Below are positions 17,352-28,100 of a DNA stretch of 64,000 bases, in pieces. Made by a program: the position numbers and the translations under genes. Location of the stretch: assembly GCA_035551995.1 (NCBI GenBank), contig DASZME010000078.1, positions 1-64,000 of the forward strand, in the 5' to 3' direction. The notes under the pieces are model-generated. The model ran no database searches. It saw only the letters and a list, made by a program, of their open reading frames with translations, and had not been told where the DNA came from. The stretch is from RYN-428 sp035551995 (GTDB lineage: Bacteria; Planctomycetota; Phycisphaerae; Tepidisphaerales; Tepidisphaeraceae). Numbering within the stretch: the stretch's first letter is position 1; each line of letters opens with the position of its first letter.

Positions 17352-19163
17352 ATGAAGACAGTGAACGGCAACATCTCGACATCACACAGACTCACGGCAT
17401 GGCTTATACCCGCCATCGCGGTTTTATCCGCCGGTGCGTTGGCGCCGACGGATGCCGTGTCGGCCGCCCCGGCTTCCGCGGTCGCCCCCGCTCCCGCCAC
17501 GGCGCCCGGCGCTTATGTGCCGCCCGCGATCAAGCCCGAGGATGTTCCTAAAGGGGAGATCAAGAAAACATCTTTTTCCAGCAGCGCCATCTTCCCCGGA
17601 ACCGTTCGCGAAGTAACGGTTTTCATCCCCAAACAGTACGACGGTTTAAAGCCGGCCTGCGTCTACGTCAAAACGGACGGCTACAACCCCAAAGAAAAAA
17701 ACTTCCTCGAAACACTCATCGCGGCCAAAGAGATGCCGGTCACGATCGGCGTGTTTGTCCGCCCCGGAGATTTACCGGCGCCGATGAAAGGAACCCTTGG
17801 ACGCAGAAATCGCTGCTTTGAATATGACGGCGTCGGCGATAACAACGTGCGCTTCCTCATCGACGAGCTGTTGCCGTTTGTCGCAAAGCAGTTTGATCTG
17901 AAGCTGTCCGCCAGCGGCAACGATCGCTGCATCTCCGGCGGAAGCAGCGGCGGCATCTGCGCGTTCAACGCGGCATGGGAACGCCCCGACCAATTCAGTC
18001 GGGTGTATTGCGCCAGCGGCAGCTTTGTCGCGTTTCGCGGCGGCCATGAGTTTCCCACCCTGATCCGTAAGTTTGAAGCCAAGCCGATCCGCGCCTACAT
18101 GACCACCGGCACCCACGACATGGAAAACTGCGCCGGCGATTGGTTCCTGATCGATCAGGAAATCGACAAGGCCCTGAAATTTTCCGGTTACGACTATTCC
18201 TTTCGCATTATCAACGGAGGACACGTCGCCGGCTACAACGAAAACTTCGAAGAGGCGATGAGCTTTGTCTGGAAAGGATGGCCGCAGCCGGTTCAGGCGG
18301 GACCGAGCGCGCCGCGCGCTCGCGACATTCTTATTCCCGACGAAAACTGGCAACTCGTTTCGAAAGGCCATCACGACGCCAGGGGCCCCGCGTGCAACGC
18401 CGGCGGCGAGGTCTTCTTTGTGGACGGCCAGGAAAACAAAATTTCTAAAATCAATCTCGACGGCAAGGTTGAAACGTTCCTGTCCGACGCCGGACGCGCC
18501 AACAGTCTTTCCTTCGGGCCGCAGGGTCAACTGTACGCCGTCTCAAGCGTGACCGGAAAGGTGATGAGTTACGACCCGGCGGGAAAGGGGTCGCTGATCG
18601 CCGACAAGCTCCCGGGCCTTTATGTTCTCGCCACGCCGTCCGGTGGAATCTACGTCAGCGGCTCTTCTCAAGCGGACGACGCCGGGATGGTTTGGTACGT
18701 CAAGGACGGCAAAAAAACCTTGGTTGACGCCGGCCTGAAAATGGCGACCGGACTCGCCTACCGGCCCGACCAGTGGCTTTTGTCGGTGGCGGACGGGCGT
18801 TCCAAATGGGCGTACAGCTATCAGATGAATCCCGACGGCACGCTCACGAACAGAGAGCGGTTTTTCTGGTTTCACGTTCCCGATTGGGAAGACGACGCCG
18901 GCGCCGAATCGGTCTGCTATGCCAGGGAGGGCCAGATGTTTACCGCCACGCGCCTGGGCATTCAGGTGAGCGCCGACGACGGCCCCACGCAGGTCATTCT
19001 TCCGATGCCCGATCGCAGCCGAGTGATCGGCGTCTGTCTTGGCGGGCGCGACATGGATACGCTTTTCGCGTTTTGCGGCGACGAGATATTTAAGCGAAAA
19101 GTGAAAACCCACGGCATCGGCGCCTTCACCCCATGGACGAAAGTCAACGGCGCAAAACTATAA
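17352..19163 (+). CDS. Exported esterase fused to SMP-30/NHL-like beta-propeller
   Basis: Secreted protein of 603 aa with a long signal region and an Ala/Pro-rich linker (to ~residue 55). Residues ~65-320 form an alpha/beta-hydrolase like enterochelin esterase/esterase D: VTVFIPKQYDG, GTLGRRNRCFEYD, and the nucleophile elbow ISGGSSGGICAFN (S198 or S199), with the catalytic His likely in INGGHVAGYNENFEEA. Residues ~330-600 are an SMP-30/gluconolactonase-type propeller (NKISKINLDGKVETFL, SLSFGPQGQLYAVS, KMATGLAYRPDQWLL). Such fusions are typical of planctomycete carbohydrate-ester degradation; the substrate is unknown. The ribosome-binding site GGAGG lies 7 bp before the ATG. Confidence 0.88.
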   Translation: MKTVNGNISTSHRLTAWLIPAIAVLSAGALAPTDAVSAAPASAVAPAPATAPGAYVPPAIKPEDVPKGEIKKTSFSSSAIFPGTVREVTVFIPKQYDGLKPACVYVKTDGYNPKEKNFLETLIAAKEMPVTIGVFVRPGDLPAPMKGTLGRRNRCFEYDGVGDNNVRFLIDELLPFVAKQFDLKLSASGNDRCISGGSSGGICAFNAAWERPDQFSRVYCASGSFVAFRGGHEFPTLIRKFEAKPIRAYMTTGTHDMENCAGDWFLIDQEIDKALKFSGYDYSFRIINGGHVAGYNENFEEAMSFVWKGWPQPVQAGPSAPRARDILIPDENWQLVSKGHHDARGPACNAGGEVFFVDGQENKISKINLDGKVETFLSDAGRANSLSFGPQGQLYAVSSVTGKVMSYDPAGKGSLIADKLPGLYVLATPSGGIYVSGSSQADDAGMVWYVKDGKKTLVDAGLKMATGLAYRPDQWLLSVADGRSKWAYSYQMNPDGTLTNRERFFWFHVPDWEDDAGAESVCYAREGQMFTATRLGIQVSADDGPTQVILPMPDRSRVIGVCLGGRDMDTLFAFCGDEIFKRKVKTHGIGAFTPWTKVNGAKL

Positions 19164-19287
19164 GAAGCCGACCGAACGGCGCAAGGGAGTGAATGACGTC
19201 GTCGTGAAATTCACGGTCACTTTACGCTGATCCGCCAGGCATCTTAGCCGGTTTCGATCGATCGACGGAGAACAGAATCCATCGACT

Positions 19288-19316
19288 CACCCGGCGGCCT
19301 TAGAACCCGCCGGGTG
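19288..19316. terminator. Stem-loop terminator after the esterase gene
   Basis: A 10-bp stem (CACCCGGCGG / CCGCCGGGTG) with a short loop lies in the 200-bp gap between the rightward esterase gene and the leftward small gene. It is GC-rich with only a weak T-tract (TCTACTT). Confidence 0.6.
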
Positions 19317-19366
19317 TCTACTTGCGCGAACGCCGGCCGCTCGGCCGAACGTGACCATCGCTCTGA

Positions 19367-19603
19367 TCAGCCGGCGACTTTCACCGACGTCACCTGCCCG
19401 GCCAGAAACGAAATGTTGACTTTATCTCCCGCCTTCGGCACGGCGCTTTTGATGACGTGCTGCGCCACCTTCAGCGACACCGGCGATCCTTCCGGATCGT
19501 CGATGCGGGAAACGTGCATCTCGTAATAGGCGTCGCCATGAATCGCGAAGGGGCGAATATCGCTCACCTGCACGGACCAACTTCCAAACATCGGTGCGTT
19601 CAT
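19367..19603 (-). CDS. Small conserved-looking protein, unknown function
   Basis: Encodes 78 aa (MNAPMFGSWSVQVSDI...). The sequence alternates beta-prone stretches (YYEMHVSRI, VSLKVAQHVI, DKVNISFLAGQVTSVKVAG) and looks like a small OB- or SH3-like beta barrel rather than noise. Third codon positions are GC-rich, as in neighbouring genes. It starts 17 bp after the stop of the upstream hydrolase gene on the same strand, so the two may form an operon. No clear ribosome-binding site and no known motif. Confidence 0.55.
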   Translation of the reverse strand: MNAPMFGSWSVQVSDIRPFAIHGDAYYEMHVSRIDDPEGSPVSLKVAQHVIKSAVPKAGDKVNISFLAGQVTSVKVAG

Positions 19604-19619
19604 ATGCGGGAATTATAGC

Positions 19620-20546
19620 TCAGTTTTTTTCCGCCGGCGCCAGTCGCTGAATGAGGAAGTCCCAAATGTCGGCGTATTTCTCCGAAGGATGGTCGGGAAA
19701 TTTTACGTAGCAGGTGGCGCCGCGTTCCTGGGCCAACTTCTGAAACCCCAGCGCCCAACGCGGCGAATGAACCCGATAATCCGCCTCGGTAACCGAATCC
19801 GGTTTGGTCAAACCCCAGTTGTTCTCGAAATAAATCGGCGCCGACTCCTTGCTGAGCAGCGCGTCCGGCGACCACAGGGCAATCAGCGGCAAAAGCGCGT
19901 CCCGGCGTTTCAATGATTCGCCGAAATTGTAACCCAGCGACGGCGCTCCCCATTCCACGCCCGCAACCCACTGCTGCATGAGCTCCGGATCGATCGTCGG
20001 CTGGCTGCGCCACGCTCCGACCGCGCTCACTTTCGTCGAAACCCGCTCTACGGGGTCGGCCGATTTAGGATCGGCCCGCTCCCCCGCGCATCCGACGTAT
20101 AAGGCAGGCAAAGTCCCCTGCGATCCGCCGGCCACCGCGATTCTATTCGGGTCAAGATTCCACTCCGCCGCGTGAAGACGGACAAATTGAACCGCCCGCC
20201 GCGCGTCAAGCATGCAGACCGACACCGGCGCCGGCGCCTTCTCGTCGATCCCGTCCTGCATTACCCGCGTTTGCACGCCGACCACCGCGCATCGAGCCGG
20301 GAAAAATCGATTCAGATCCGGCACGCCCTTGCTCGGCTTCCACAAGCCGCCATACCAGATCACCACCGCAAACGGCCCTTCCCCGCGCGGCGGAATATAA
20401 ATATCCATCAACTGATTCGGATGCGGCCCGTAAGAGACGTCGGCATGCGTGGGAGTCGGCTTGGCCGCAAATAGCGCGACCGCGTTACCCAGCGTGAGGA
20501 TCGCGCAAAGAAACGCCAATCGTGGGACGCAACGGATATGAGCCAT
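19620..20546 (-). CDS. Exported alpha/beta-hydrolase with altered oxyanion motif
   Basis: Secreted protein of 308 aa in the BD-FAE/carboxylesterase-like alpha/beta-hydrolase group. Signal peptide MAHIRCVPRLAFLCAILTLG with cleavage after LFA. Mature motifs: SYGPHPNQLMDIYIPP, WYGGLWKPSKG where relatives carry HGGGW, nucleophile elbow VAGGSQGTLPAL, and a C-terminal PDHPSEKY with the probable catalytic His. It is a paralogue of the duplicated hydrolase at 52388-54232 (same YGPH start and same RRAVQFVR...EWNLD segment). Loss of the oxyanion-hole histidine makes standard esterase activity uncertain. The ATG at 20546 begins the signal peptide; upstream frame is non-coding. Confidence 0.85.
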   Translation of the reverse strand: MAHIRCVPRLAFLCAILTLGNAVALFAAKPTPTHADVSYGPHPNQLMDIYIPPRGEGPFAVVIWYGGLWKPSKGVPDLNRFFPARCAVVGVQTRVMQDGIDEKAPAPVSVCMLDARRAVQFVRLHAAEWNLDPNRIAVAGGSQGTLPALYVGCAGERADPKSADPVERVSTKVSAVGAWRSQPTIDPELMQQWVAGVEWGAPSLGYNFGESLKRRDALLPLIALWSPDALLSKESAPIYFENNWGLTKPDSVTEADYRVHSPRWALGFQKLAQERGATCYVKFPDHPSEKYADIWDFLIQRLAPAEKN

Positions 20547-20648
20547 AATTTCACGACTTGAAGGCGCCACGCCGCGATTGTCAAATTTTTTCCGGGATAA
20601 CGCTCCTCGACCGCAGGGCGATCGCTTTTGAATTTTTGCCCCCCCCGT

Positions 20649-20673
20649 CCCTCCCCCGGCGTACCGGGGGAGG
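20649..20673. repeat. GC-rich intergenic palindrome
   Basis: Inverted arms CCTCCCCCGG and CCGGGGGAGG with a 4-base loop (CGTA) sit in the divergent gap between the hydrolase and aldehyde dehydrogenase genes. Hairpins of this kind recur between genes in many high-GC bacteria, but only one copy is visible here. Confidence 0.45.
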
Positions 20674-20857
20674 GGGTAAGACGGCCAAAAGCGAATTGCC
20701 CTGTCCTCGAACGCACGAGGCCGAGTCGAGCAAACAGAACGCGATCGAATTTCGCGAGACACAAAACGCCTATGCCCGTCAAGAAAAATTCGCTGCCGCC
20801 GTCGAGCGGTCAAATCGAATCGCCCCTAAGATACAACGCGACTTTTGAACCGGAGGT

Positions 20858-22285
20858 ATGACTTTCATGCTGCACATTCCCATTCTGCGTCACGGCAAGC
20901 CTTATGAATCGGTCGACAAAATCGAAATCCTTCACCACGCCACCGGCGACCCCGTCGCGGCCATGAGCATGGCCAATTCCGGCCTCATCAGCCGCGACGT
21001 GCATCGGATGGACAGTTCCGTGCTCGAACAGTTCACGATCAAGGAACTGGTCGCGATGTGCAAGAAAGCCGCCGAAGTCTTTATCGGCGGCGTGATTTCG
21101 ATCGGCGACGCCAAACAAAACTTCGACGACTACGTGCGGAGTTTGTCGGCCACCACCGGCATGCCGCATTCGTATTGCCGGGGCAACGCGAAAAAAATTC
21201 ACCGGATTCTGGATGAAATGGACGTGATTCTCGCGGGGCTGACGCGCGGGTTTGATCTGACGATTTTGGATCGGGGCTGGGGCGACGACGAGGGGCGGAC
21301 GCTGAGTTATTTCCGCGAAGGAAGAATTTTCGGCGCGGTGCTGCCGAGCAACTCGCCCGGCGTGCATTCGCTATGGGCGCCGGCGGTGGCGCTGAAGGCG
21401 CCGATCGTGTTGAAGCCCGGCAGAGAAGAACCCTGGACGCCGTTTCGAATGATCCAATCGTTCATCGCGGCGGGGATGCCGGCCGAGGCGTTTGGCTTCT
21501 ATCCGACCGACCATGGAGGATCGAGCACGCTGTTGCAGGTCGTCGATCGCGCGATGCTTTTCGGCGACGCGGGCACCACCAAGGCCTGGGCGAAAGACCC
21601 CCGCGTCGAACTGCATGGGCCGGGCTGGAGCAAGGTGATTCTTGGCGACGACGCCGCCGACGAATGGGAAAAATACGTCGATCTCATGGTCGGCTCTATC
21701 GCCGCCAACGGCGGGAGATCGTGCATCAACGCTTCGAGCGTCTGGACGCCGAAAAACGGCGACAAGATCGCCGACGCCGTGGCCCGCAAACTGGCGGTCG
21801 TCAAGGCCCTTCCCGCCGACGATCCCGACGCGCAGATCGCCGCGTTCGCCAATCCGCAGATGGCGGTCCGGATGAACACGGCCATCGAATCGCAACTGCC
21901 CGGCGCCATCGACGTCACCGAAAAACTCCGCGGCTCGCCCCGCCTCGTCCAACAAGGCCGCCTCGCGTGGCTTTTGCCGACGATCATCCGATGCGATCGC
22001 GAGCACGCGCTGGCCAACAAGGAATACCTGTTTCCGTTCGCGGCCGTGGTCGAATGCCCGGCCAGCGAAATGCCGGTCGCGATCGGCGATACGCTGGTGG
22101 CGACCGTGCTCACTGCCGACCCGAAATTCCGGCGGGCGATGATGGCCTGCGATCACATCGACCGTCTGAATATCGGCCCGGTGCCGACGTATCAGTTGAG
22201 CTGGGATCAGCCGCACGAAGGAAATTTATTTGAGCATCTGTATCGGCAGCGGGCCTTTCAATCGCTGGCGGCCGCTCCGTCGTGA
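20858..22285 (+). CDS. Aldehyde dehydrogenase superfamily protein
   Basis: NAD(P)-dependent aldehyde dehydrogenase-fold enzyme of 475 aa. The NAD-binding region holds GAVLPSNSPGVHSLWAPAVALKAPIVLKPG, where family members bind the cofactor adenine; the catalytic cysteine is in NGGRSCINASSVW. The C-terminal ends are somewhat divergent from standard ALDHs, closer to acylating or unusual clades. GGAGG precedes two in-frame ATGs: 20858 is very close and 20867 (MLHIPILRHGK) has better spacing. The Fe-alcohol dehydrogenase gene follows on the same strand after about 170 bp, suggesting a joint alcohol/aldehyde pathway. Confidence 0.85.
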   Translation: MTFMLHIPILRHGKPYESVDKIEILHHATGDPVAAMSMANSGLISRDVHRMDSSVLEQFTIKELVAMCKKAAEVFIGGVISIGDAKQNFDDYVRSLSATTGMPHSYCRGNAKKIHRILDEMDVILAGLTRGFDLTILDRGWGDDEGRTLSYFREGRIFGAVLPSNSPGVHSLWAPAVALKAPIVLKPGREEPWTPFRMIQSFIAAGMPAEAFGFYPTDHGGSSTLLQVVDRAMLFGDAGTTKAWAKDPRVELHGPGWSKVILGDDAADEWEKYVDLMVGSIAANGGRSCINASSVWTPKNGDKIADAVARKLAVVKALPADDPDAQIAAFANPQMAVRMNTAIESQLPGAIDVTEKLRGSPRLVQQGRLAWLLPTIIRCDREHALANKEYLFPFAAVVECPASEMPVAIGDTLVATVLTADPKFRRAMMACDHIDRLNIGPVPTYQLSWDQPHEGNLFEHLYRQRAFQSLAAAPS

Positions 22286-22456
22286 CCAAATGTTTTCGCT
22301 TCGGGCGATATGCCGCCAGGTCTGAGCGCGCGGATGTAAAACGGCGCGGCGTATCGAAATCCCGAGGCGTCACTTTCAAAATTAGCCGTGGTCAAGGATG
22401 AAGCGCTTCGCCCTCGGCCCGCCCTCTTGTTCAAACCGAGAGGGAGCCGGAAAAAA

Positions 22457-23590
22457 ATGTTTTCCCTTCCCCACTCACCAACCCCCGTCTCCCTTCCTGG
22501 TTCCGGCGTTCGCGTCGCTTTTGGTCCTGGCGCCCTCCTGCACCTTGGCCGAATCGTTCGAGCCCAAGGCGGGTCGCGTGTCCTTCTCGTGACCGATCCC
22601 GGCATTCGCGAAGCCGGGCATGTCGAACGGGCCGTTCGCGCGCTGTATCAAGCGGACGTGGCCGTGCGCGTCTTCGATGCCGTCAAGGAAAATCCGACGG
22701 TCATCCATGTCGGGCACGGCCTGTTCGCCGCCCGCGAGTTCAGACCCGATCTGATCGTCGGACTCGGCGGCGGCAGCGCGATGGACTGCGCGAAGGGAAT
22801 CAATTTCCTGCATACCAACGGCGGGCGCATGCAGGATTACTGGGGCGTCGATAAGGCAAAGACGCCCATGCTTCCGATGATCGCCGTTCCCACGACCGCC
22901 GGCACCGGCAGCGACGCCCAGAGCTTCGCTCTCATCACCGATCCCGAAACGCATCAGAAGATGGCCTGCGGAGACAAGAAGGCTCTGCCGCGCGTAGCCA
23001 TTCTCGATCCCGATCTGACGGCCACGCAGCCGCCCAAGGTTGCCGCGGCGACGGGAATCGACGCGGTGGCCCATGCGGTCGAGACAGCCGGGTGCACGCA
23101 GCGCAACGAAGTCTCGTTGTTATTCTCGCGTCGGGCATGGACGCTTTTGGAATCGGGCTTCCAGCGCGTGATGCAAGACAATCATGACGTACAGGCCCGC
23201 GAGGGGATGCTGCTCGGCTCTCACCTGGCCGGCGCCGCGATCGAAAATTCAATGCTCGGCGCCGCTCACGCATTGGCCAACGGACTGACGGCCGTCTGCG
23301 GAACGGTTCATGGCGTGGCGGTGGGACTCATGTTGCCGTTCGTCGTTCGATTTAATTCGCGCGACGGCAACCCCTACTCGGCGTTGATGGAAGACGCCGA
23401 GCAACTCGCCGGCCGCATCGAATCGCTGCTCGACGCCGGCGGACTGCCGCGTCGCTTATCCGACGTTGGCGCCGACGCGGGAAAATTGGCGGACCTCGCG
23501 GCGATCGCCGCCCGGCAATGGACGGCGACGTTCAACCCGCGCAAGGTCGGCGAAACCGAACTTCGGCAAATCTACGAAATGGCGCTTTGA
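22457..23590 (+). CDS. Iron-containing alcohol dehydrogenase
   Basis: Group III Fe-dependent alcohol dehydrogenase of 377 aa that interconverts an alcohol and an aldehyde with NAD(P). The nucleotide-binding site is LIVGLGGGSAMDCAKGINF; the substrate/NAD loop is AVPTTAGTGSDAQSFALI; metal ligands are in TGIDAVAHAVE (D, H), MLGAAHALANGLTA (H) and GTVHGVAVGLMLP (H). The ATG at 22457 (MFSLPHSP) is preferred because GGGAG lies upstream and 23 extra upstream codons have no homology-like features. Paired with the adjacent aldehyde dehydrogenase gene. Confidence 0.92.
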   Translation: MFSLPHSPTPVSLPGSGVRVAFGPGALLHLGRIVRAQGGSRVLLVTDPGIREAGHVERAVRALYQADVAVRVFDAVKENPTVIHVGHGLFAAREFRPDLIVGLGGGSAMDCAKGINFLHTNGGRMQDYWGVDKAKTPMLPMIAVPTTAGTGSDAQSFALITDPETHQKMACGDKKALPRVAILDPDLTATQPPKVAAATGIDAVAHAVETAGCTQRNEVSLLFSRRAWTLLESGFQRVMQDNHDVQAREGMLLGSHLAGAAIENSMLGAAHALANGLTAVCGTVHGVAVGLMLPFVVRFNSRDGNPYSALMEDAEQLAGRIESLLDAGGLPRRLSDVGADAGKLADLAAIAARQWTATFNPRKVGETELRQIYEMAL

Positions 23591-23752
23591 GCGATTGTCG
23601 ATCGACCGAAACCGAAATATCCGCGGAGCGCTCAACTCAGTCGGCGTCCGCAATCGCGCGATCGCCGTCATGTGCGTTTGTGTCCTTCGCGGATGTTTTT
23701 TTCGCGCGGGGTCATCGCGGCGGCGAATCTTTCGAAGCCGCGTTCGGCCGGG

Positions 23753-25177
23753 CTATTTCCCCTTGACCGGCGGCGTCGTCGCCGACAGCAATTTCCCGTC
23801 GTCCGTCAGAATCAGAAGCGCGTCGTTTCCCCCGGCGCCACCATGAACGCCGCACCGGGCTTTCGCCAGCGCGACGTTTACGCCGGGCGCGCTCAATGCG
23901 GCGCCGGCGTCTCTATCCACCAGGAACGCGCCGAACCCGCGGTTGATCAGGACCAGCGCGGCGGCGTCCGACGAAATAAGAAGATCGGGGCGCTTGTCGC
24001 CGTTGATATCGATCGGCGTGACGACGGCGTTGTTCATCCCCTGCGCGAAGGACTTCACGACCTGATCCAAAGGATCGCCGGTCAGCCGCGCAAAGTCGTC
24101 CGGCGGCGCGCCCGGCGTCAGCGAATAACGGACGATCGTTTTGTCGTCGAGAACGAGGGCGCTCAGCGTTCCGTCGCCGGAAAAATCTCCGAACGCCGCC
24201 GACCGGGGAACATTCGCTGCGTCGCCGATTTTGCGGTCGAGCGATTTCACCCACGCTTCGCCCGCGCCGGCCGGATGTTTAAATAGAAGCAATCTTCCGT
24301 CATTCAAAAGCAGCGCCGCCGCGGCTGTTTTGCCGTCGCCGCCAGGCGTTAGAGCGGATGCCGTGACGCGGGCGGTTCCGTCAACGTGGATCGCCGCGGG
24401 GTCGGCGGTGAGTTTCTTGCCGTCGTTTCGATAGAGCGTTTTGCCGATAAGGAGGCTGATTTTCCCGGCGCCTTCGATATCGGCCGCGGCGCACGACTCG
24501 GCGACGCCGGACAATCCCCATTTTTCGGTGGCGTTGGAATAGCCGTCGCCGACGGCGAGAAATAGCTTGATGCCGTCGGGCGTGCCGACGATCAGATCGG
24601 GCTTGCCGTCGCCGTCGATGTCGGCGGCGAGCATGAAGGCCGGCTTGGCGACGGGAAGCCTGGCGATTTCCCTGACGCCGCCGGAGAACGGCTTTCCTTC
24701 ATAAGCGTCGAGAAGCGTATAGGCGCCGGCCTTCAACTCCTGGAGGACGGGAATCAAGGCGGCGGTCGAGCCGGGAAAATCGCGGTGGCCGGTGGAATCG
24801 ATTTGGAATGTCCGCCATCGCTTTGGCTCGACATTCGGAACCACGATCGCGCTGGCCCACTGATCGGCGATGTGAACCACCGATTGATTCTGCCCCTCGA
24901 AAATAACGACCGGCTCGCCGACCGCGGCCGCCTTGGCGAGGGCCGGCGTCTTAACCAGATGCACCTGAAACGTCGTGGGGGCGCCGGCGCCTTTCAGAGT
25001 CTGCGTCGTCGCCGCCACGACCAAGCCGGTCTGCGGATTAAACGCCGTTATTTTTCCCACCAGGACCAGGCGAGACTTTTCAAACCGCTTCGAGACCGGC
25101 AGATCAGCCTGAAACAATGCGAAGAGGCTGTTCGTGCAGAGCGATAGGAGAAGCGACGCAAAAATGAGCTTTTTCAT
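23753..25177 (-). CDS. Exported FG-GAP/VCBS-repeat protein
   Basis: Secreted protein of 474 aa. Signal peptide MKKLIFASLLLSLCTNSLFA. Residues ~20-150 form a beta-rich N-terminal domain (LVLVGKITAFNPQTG). Residues ~170-470 hold FG-GAP-like propeller repeats with calcium loops DIDGDGKPDLIVG, DFSGDGTLSALVL and DINGDKRPDLLIS. The ATG overlaps the stop of the preceding PEP-synthase-like gene by one base (TAATG), so translation is coupled and it is the third gene of that operon. Function unknown; a surface or periplasmic binding scaffold is likely. Confidence 0.88.
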   Translation of the reverse strand: MKKLIFASLLLSLCTNSLFALFQADLPVSKRFEKSRLVLVGKITAFNPQTGLVVAATTQTLKGAGAPTTFQVHLVKTPALAKAAAVGEPVVIFEGQNQSVVHIADQWASAIVVPNVEPKRWRTFQIDSTGHRDFPGSTAALIPVLQELKAGAYTLLDAYEGKPFSGGVREIARLPVAKPAFMLAADIDGDGKPDLIVGTPDGIKLFLAVGDGYSNATEKWGLSGVAESCAAADIEGAGKISLLIGKTLYRNDGKKLTADPAAIHVDGTARVTASALTPGGDGKTAAAALLLNDGRLLLFKHPAGAGEAWVKSLDRKIGDAANVPRSAAFGDFSGDGTLSALVLDDKTIVRYSLTPGAPPDDFARLTGDPLDQVVKSFAQGMNNAVVTPIDINGDKRPDLLISSDAAALVLINRGFGAFLVDRDAGAALSAPGVNVALAKARCGVHGGAGGNDALLILTDDGKLLSATTPPVKGK

Positions 25178-28100
25178 TATGCGACTTTCAGTGCGACTCG
25201 AGTCAGCGCCAACGCCGGGATATAGACGATGACGTAGAGGAGCAACCACGCCGACAGGTGAGTCCAGCCGGCGGCCCGTTCGAACGCGCGGGTCCAGAAA
25301 ACCGGTTCTTGCGCCGGCCGGGGGTAGACGATTTTCAATTCCCTGACCGGTGAGCCGTGCGCGCCGTCGGCCGTGGTCGGCGCCGGTGCATCGCGTTCGC
25401 CAAGCACCGCGCTTACAGTGGCCGGCGGACCGTTGGCGGAGGCAACGGCGACCGGAAATCGGCCGGCCCAATTTTCCGGCGCCCGTACAAGCCAGGTCAG
25501 GCCCTGCGGAGCGATGCCGCCGTCAAGATACGCCTGCAGATCGGCCGCCGACTGTTCGCGCGCAAGGTCGGGCGCGGCCCTTAGTTCCCATGGTTCGGCC
25601 GCGTCGGCTCGGGGCTGGCGATAAAGCGAAAGAAGGCGCTCGAGCGTCCTGCGGATCGGCGCCGGGGCGCGCGAGGCCGGCGTCGATTCGTCCAACTGCA
25701 TCGGGGCGGGAACGGAAATAAAAATCGGCTGCGTCCATTCGCCGTCCACCGTCGCCACGACCTGCACCGCCGACCCGGCCGGCGCCGGCCAGACCGACGG
25801 ATCGACGCGCGCGGCCAGCCAGGCGAATGTCATTACCATCGGCCCGAGCAAGATCCCGGCAGGAACCATCGCCGCCGCGAGTACGCGCCATTGAACCGGG
25901 TTGGCCGCTTGAAAAAACGCGATTCGCCGCGCGGACTTTGGCGGCAACGCCTGGGCCTGCGATTTGAGAATCGCCGCCCGGCGCTTGGCTTCCAGAAGCC
26001 GGCGATTGTCGGTGACGAGTTTTTGCACGACCAGCGTCAGCGCCGCGATCGTCGCGGCCACGACGGCGACCACCGCCGGTTTTCCCAACCCGCGCGCAAT
26101 GGGCCAAAGAAACGTGTCGAGCAATCGCAGCGACGGGTCATAGAGCCATCGCTGGGGAAGCGCGAACGCCGCCAGAAGATACGCCGCCCAGACGGCCGAA
26201 AAAATATTCCGGATCTTCGCGCTGATCCGCTCCTGATGCCCGGCCGGAGGGGGCGCGAGTTCGTGCGGCACGCGCGTATCGTCCGTGTCGATCGGCCGCT
26301 CGGCCGGGCGGGCGTCGGCGGATTCTTCGGAAATGCGGCTCACCCAGCCGCGCCGGCCGTCCACGCGAATGTCTTCGCCGTCGCGGAATAGCCGGGTGGC
26401 GTCGGGCAAAACCACCGCGGCCAGGCCCATTTCGCGAGCGACGACGGCGCCGTGGGATAATGTTCCGCCGCGCTCCAGAACCACGCCGGCCGCGTTGACG
26501 AAGAGCGGCGTCCACGAAGGATCCGTGCTCGGGCAAACCAGAATATAGCCGCGGCCGATATCGCCGACGGCGCTCGGTGAATGAATCACGCGCGCCGGGC
26601 CGACGGCTTCATGACTCGATACGGCAAACGCGTTAAATCCGCGGGCATGTTTCACTTCGACCGGCTCGCCGATGGAGTCGATCGCCTGTTCGTCGATCAC
26701 CTCGGGCAGGCTCACGCGCGCCTCGGCCCGATAGGCGCGCTTGCGCCGCTCGATCAGATGATGCGGGGCGTAGCCGACATGGAGGGCGTCGAAAAGATCC
26801 TCCCGGCCAAGATAAAAAATATCCTCCCCCACATCGAGCCGCCGGCCCGCTTCAAGCGCCAGGTCGCGAAGCAGATCGTAGCCGAGCATAAGAAAATCCT
26901 TCCCGTCCTCGCGAAACGCGATGTATCGCCGGACCAGATCAATCCGGCGATCGAGATCGCCTTTCTCTCGGCGATTCAGCCGCGACCGCAAGGCGTCGAT
27001 GCGCGCGTTCACCTCGGCGCCATGGCGCTGATGGCGGACCAAGGGCCCTTCGCCGGCGGAAAGCCGCGCGCCCATTTCGCGGGCGAAGGCGGGTTGCTCG
27101 CGCCAGCGCGGCGCAGCCAGATCAAACTCGCCGGCGGCGCGATGGCCGTGATCGACGATCCATTGATCGAGCGGCTGATTATTTCTCGCCGCCTCGAATA
27201 GTTCGGCGTCGGCGGTGACGGTGCGGTTGGGTGGCCCGCCCGACGAAATAAGCTGCGACAGGGCATCAGGATCTTCATCCCAGAAAAGCTCCGCCAACGC
27301 CGTGCGAAGATCGGCCGATGCCATTCCCGTGACAAGACTCGGCAACAATGATTGCGGTGCGAAATCGCTCAGCACGGCTTTCTCGCGTTCACGCCAAAGA
27401 TCGACGAGCTGCGCGGGGGTAAGGCCGGCGAGATCGCGTTTTTTTTCCTGGGCGCACCAGGCCGCAAAGGCGGGAAAAATTTCAGCGTTGAGGCGCCGAT
27501 CGAGATCGCCCGACAGCGCGAGCAATTTCGCGTTGACGGCGGCGAGTTTCCTTGCCGCCGCCGTTCTTTGCGAGAAGGTTCCCGTCGGCAGCGTCGGCGG
27601 CGTTTGCGAGGCGTCGGGGCTGCGTTTAAGTTCGGCCGAATCATAGGCGAATGGGAAATTCTCGAAAAACATCTCCGGCGCCAGCGAAGCGTCCATGTAA
27701 ATCCGCCCGCCGATCGGATCGAGAAATCCGTCGCGCTGCACCGCCGGGGAAGGCTCGAAACCGACTTGCCTATACATCAGTCCGAACCCGCCGGCGCCGG
27801 TCATGAAATTCCGGATGACGCTCCACGTCAGCGGGGTGGGGTGCGGCAGCGTTTCGGCGAGATTATGCACGACCCATGGGCCGCGGCCGTTCTTTATTTT
27901 TTCGCGCAGCCGCTCGCGCGCGCCGTGCAAAATTTCTTCCTGCGCCTCGGCGTCGTCGAGGGTCGTGATCGCCCGCGATTGCAGCAGGTAAAGCTGATTG
28001 CCGTGAATCGCCCATTCGATATCCTGAGGCTTGCCGAAATGGTCGGCGACCGCGCGCCCCAATCGCCAGAGTTGATGCACGTCGGCGCCGCGCAGGCAGG

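Noticed and set aside
20858..23590. Bacterial microcompartment locus around the aldehyde/alcohol dehydrogenase pair
   Set aside because: No shell protein genes (BMC or Pvm domains), encapsulation peptides or aldolase nearby.
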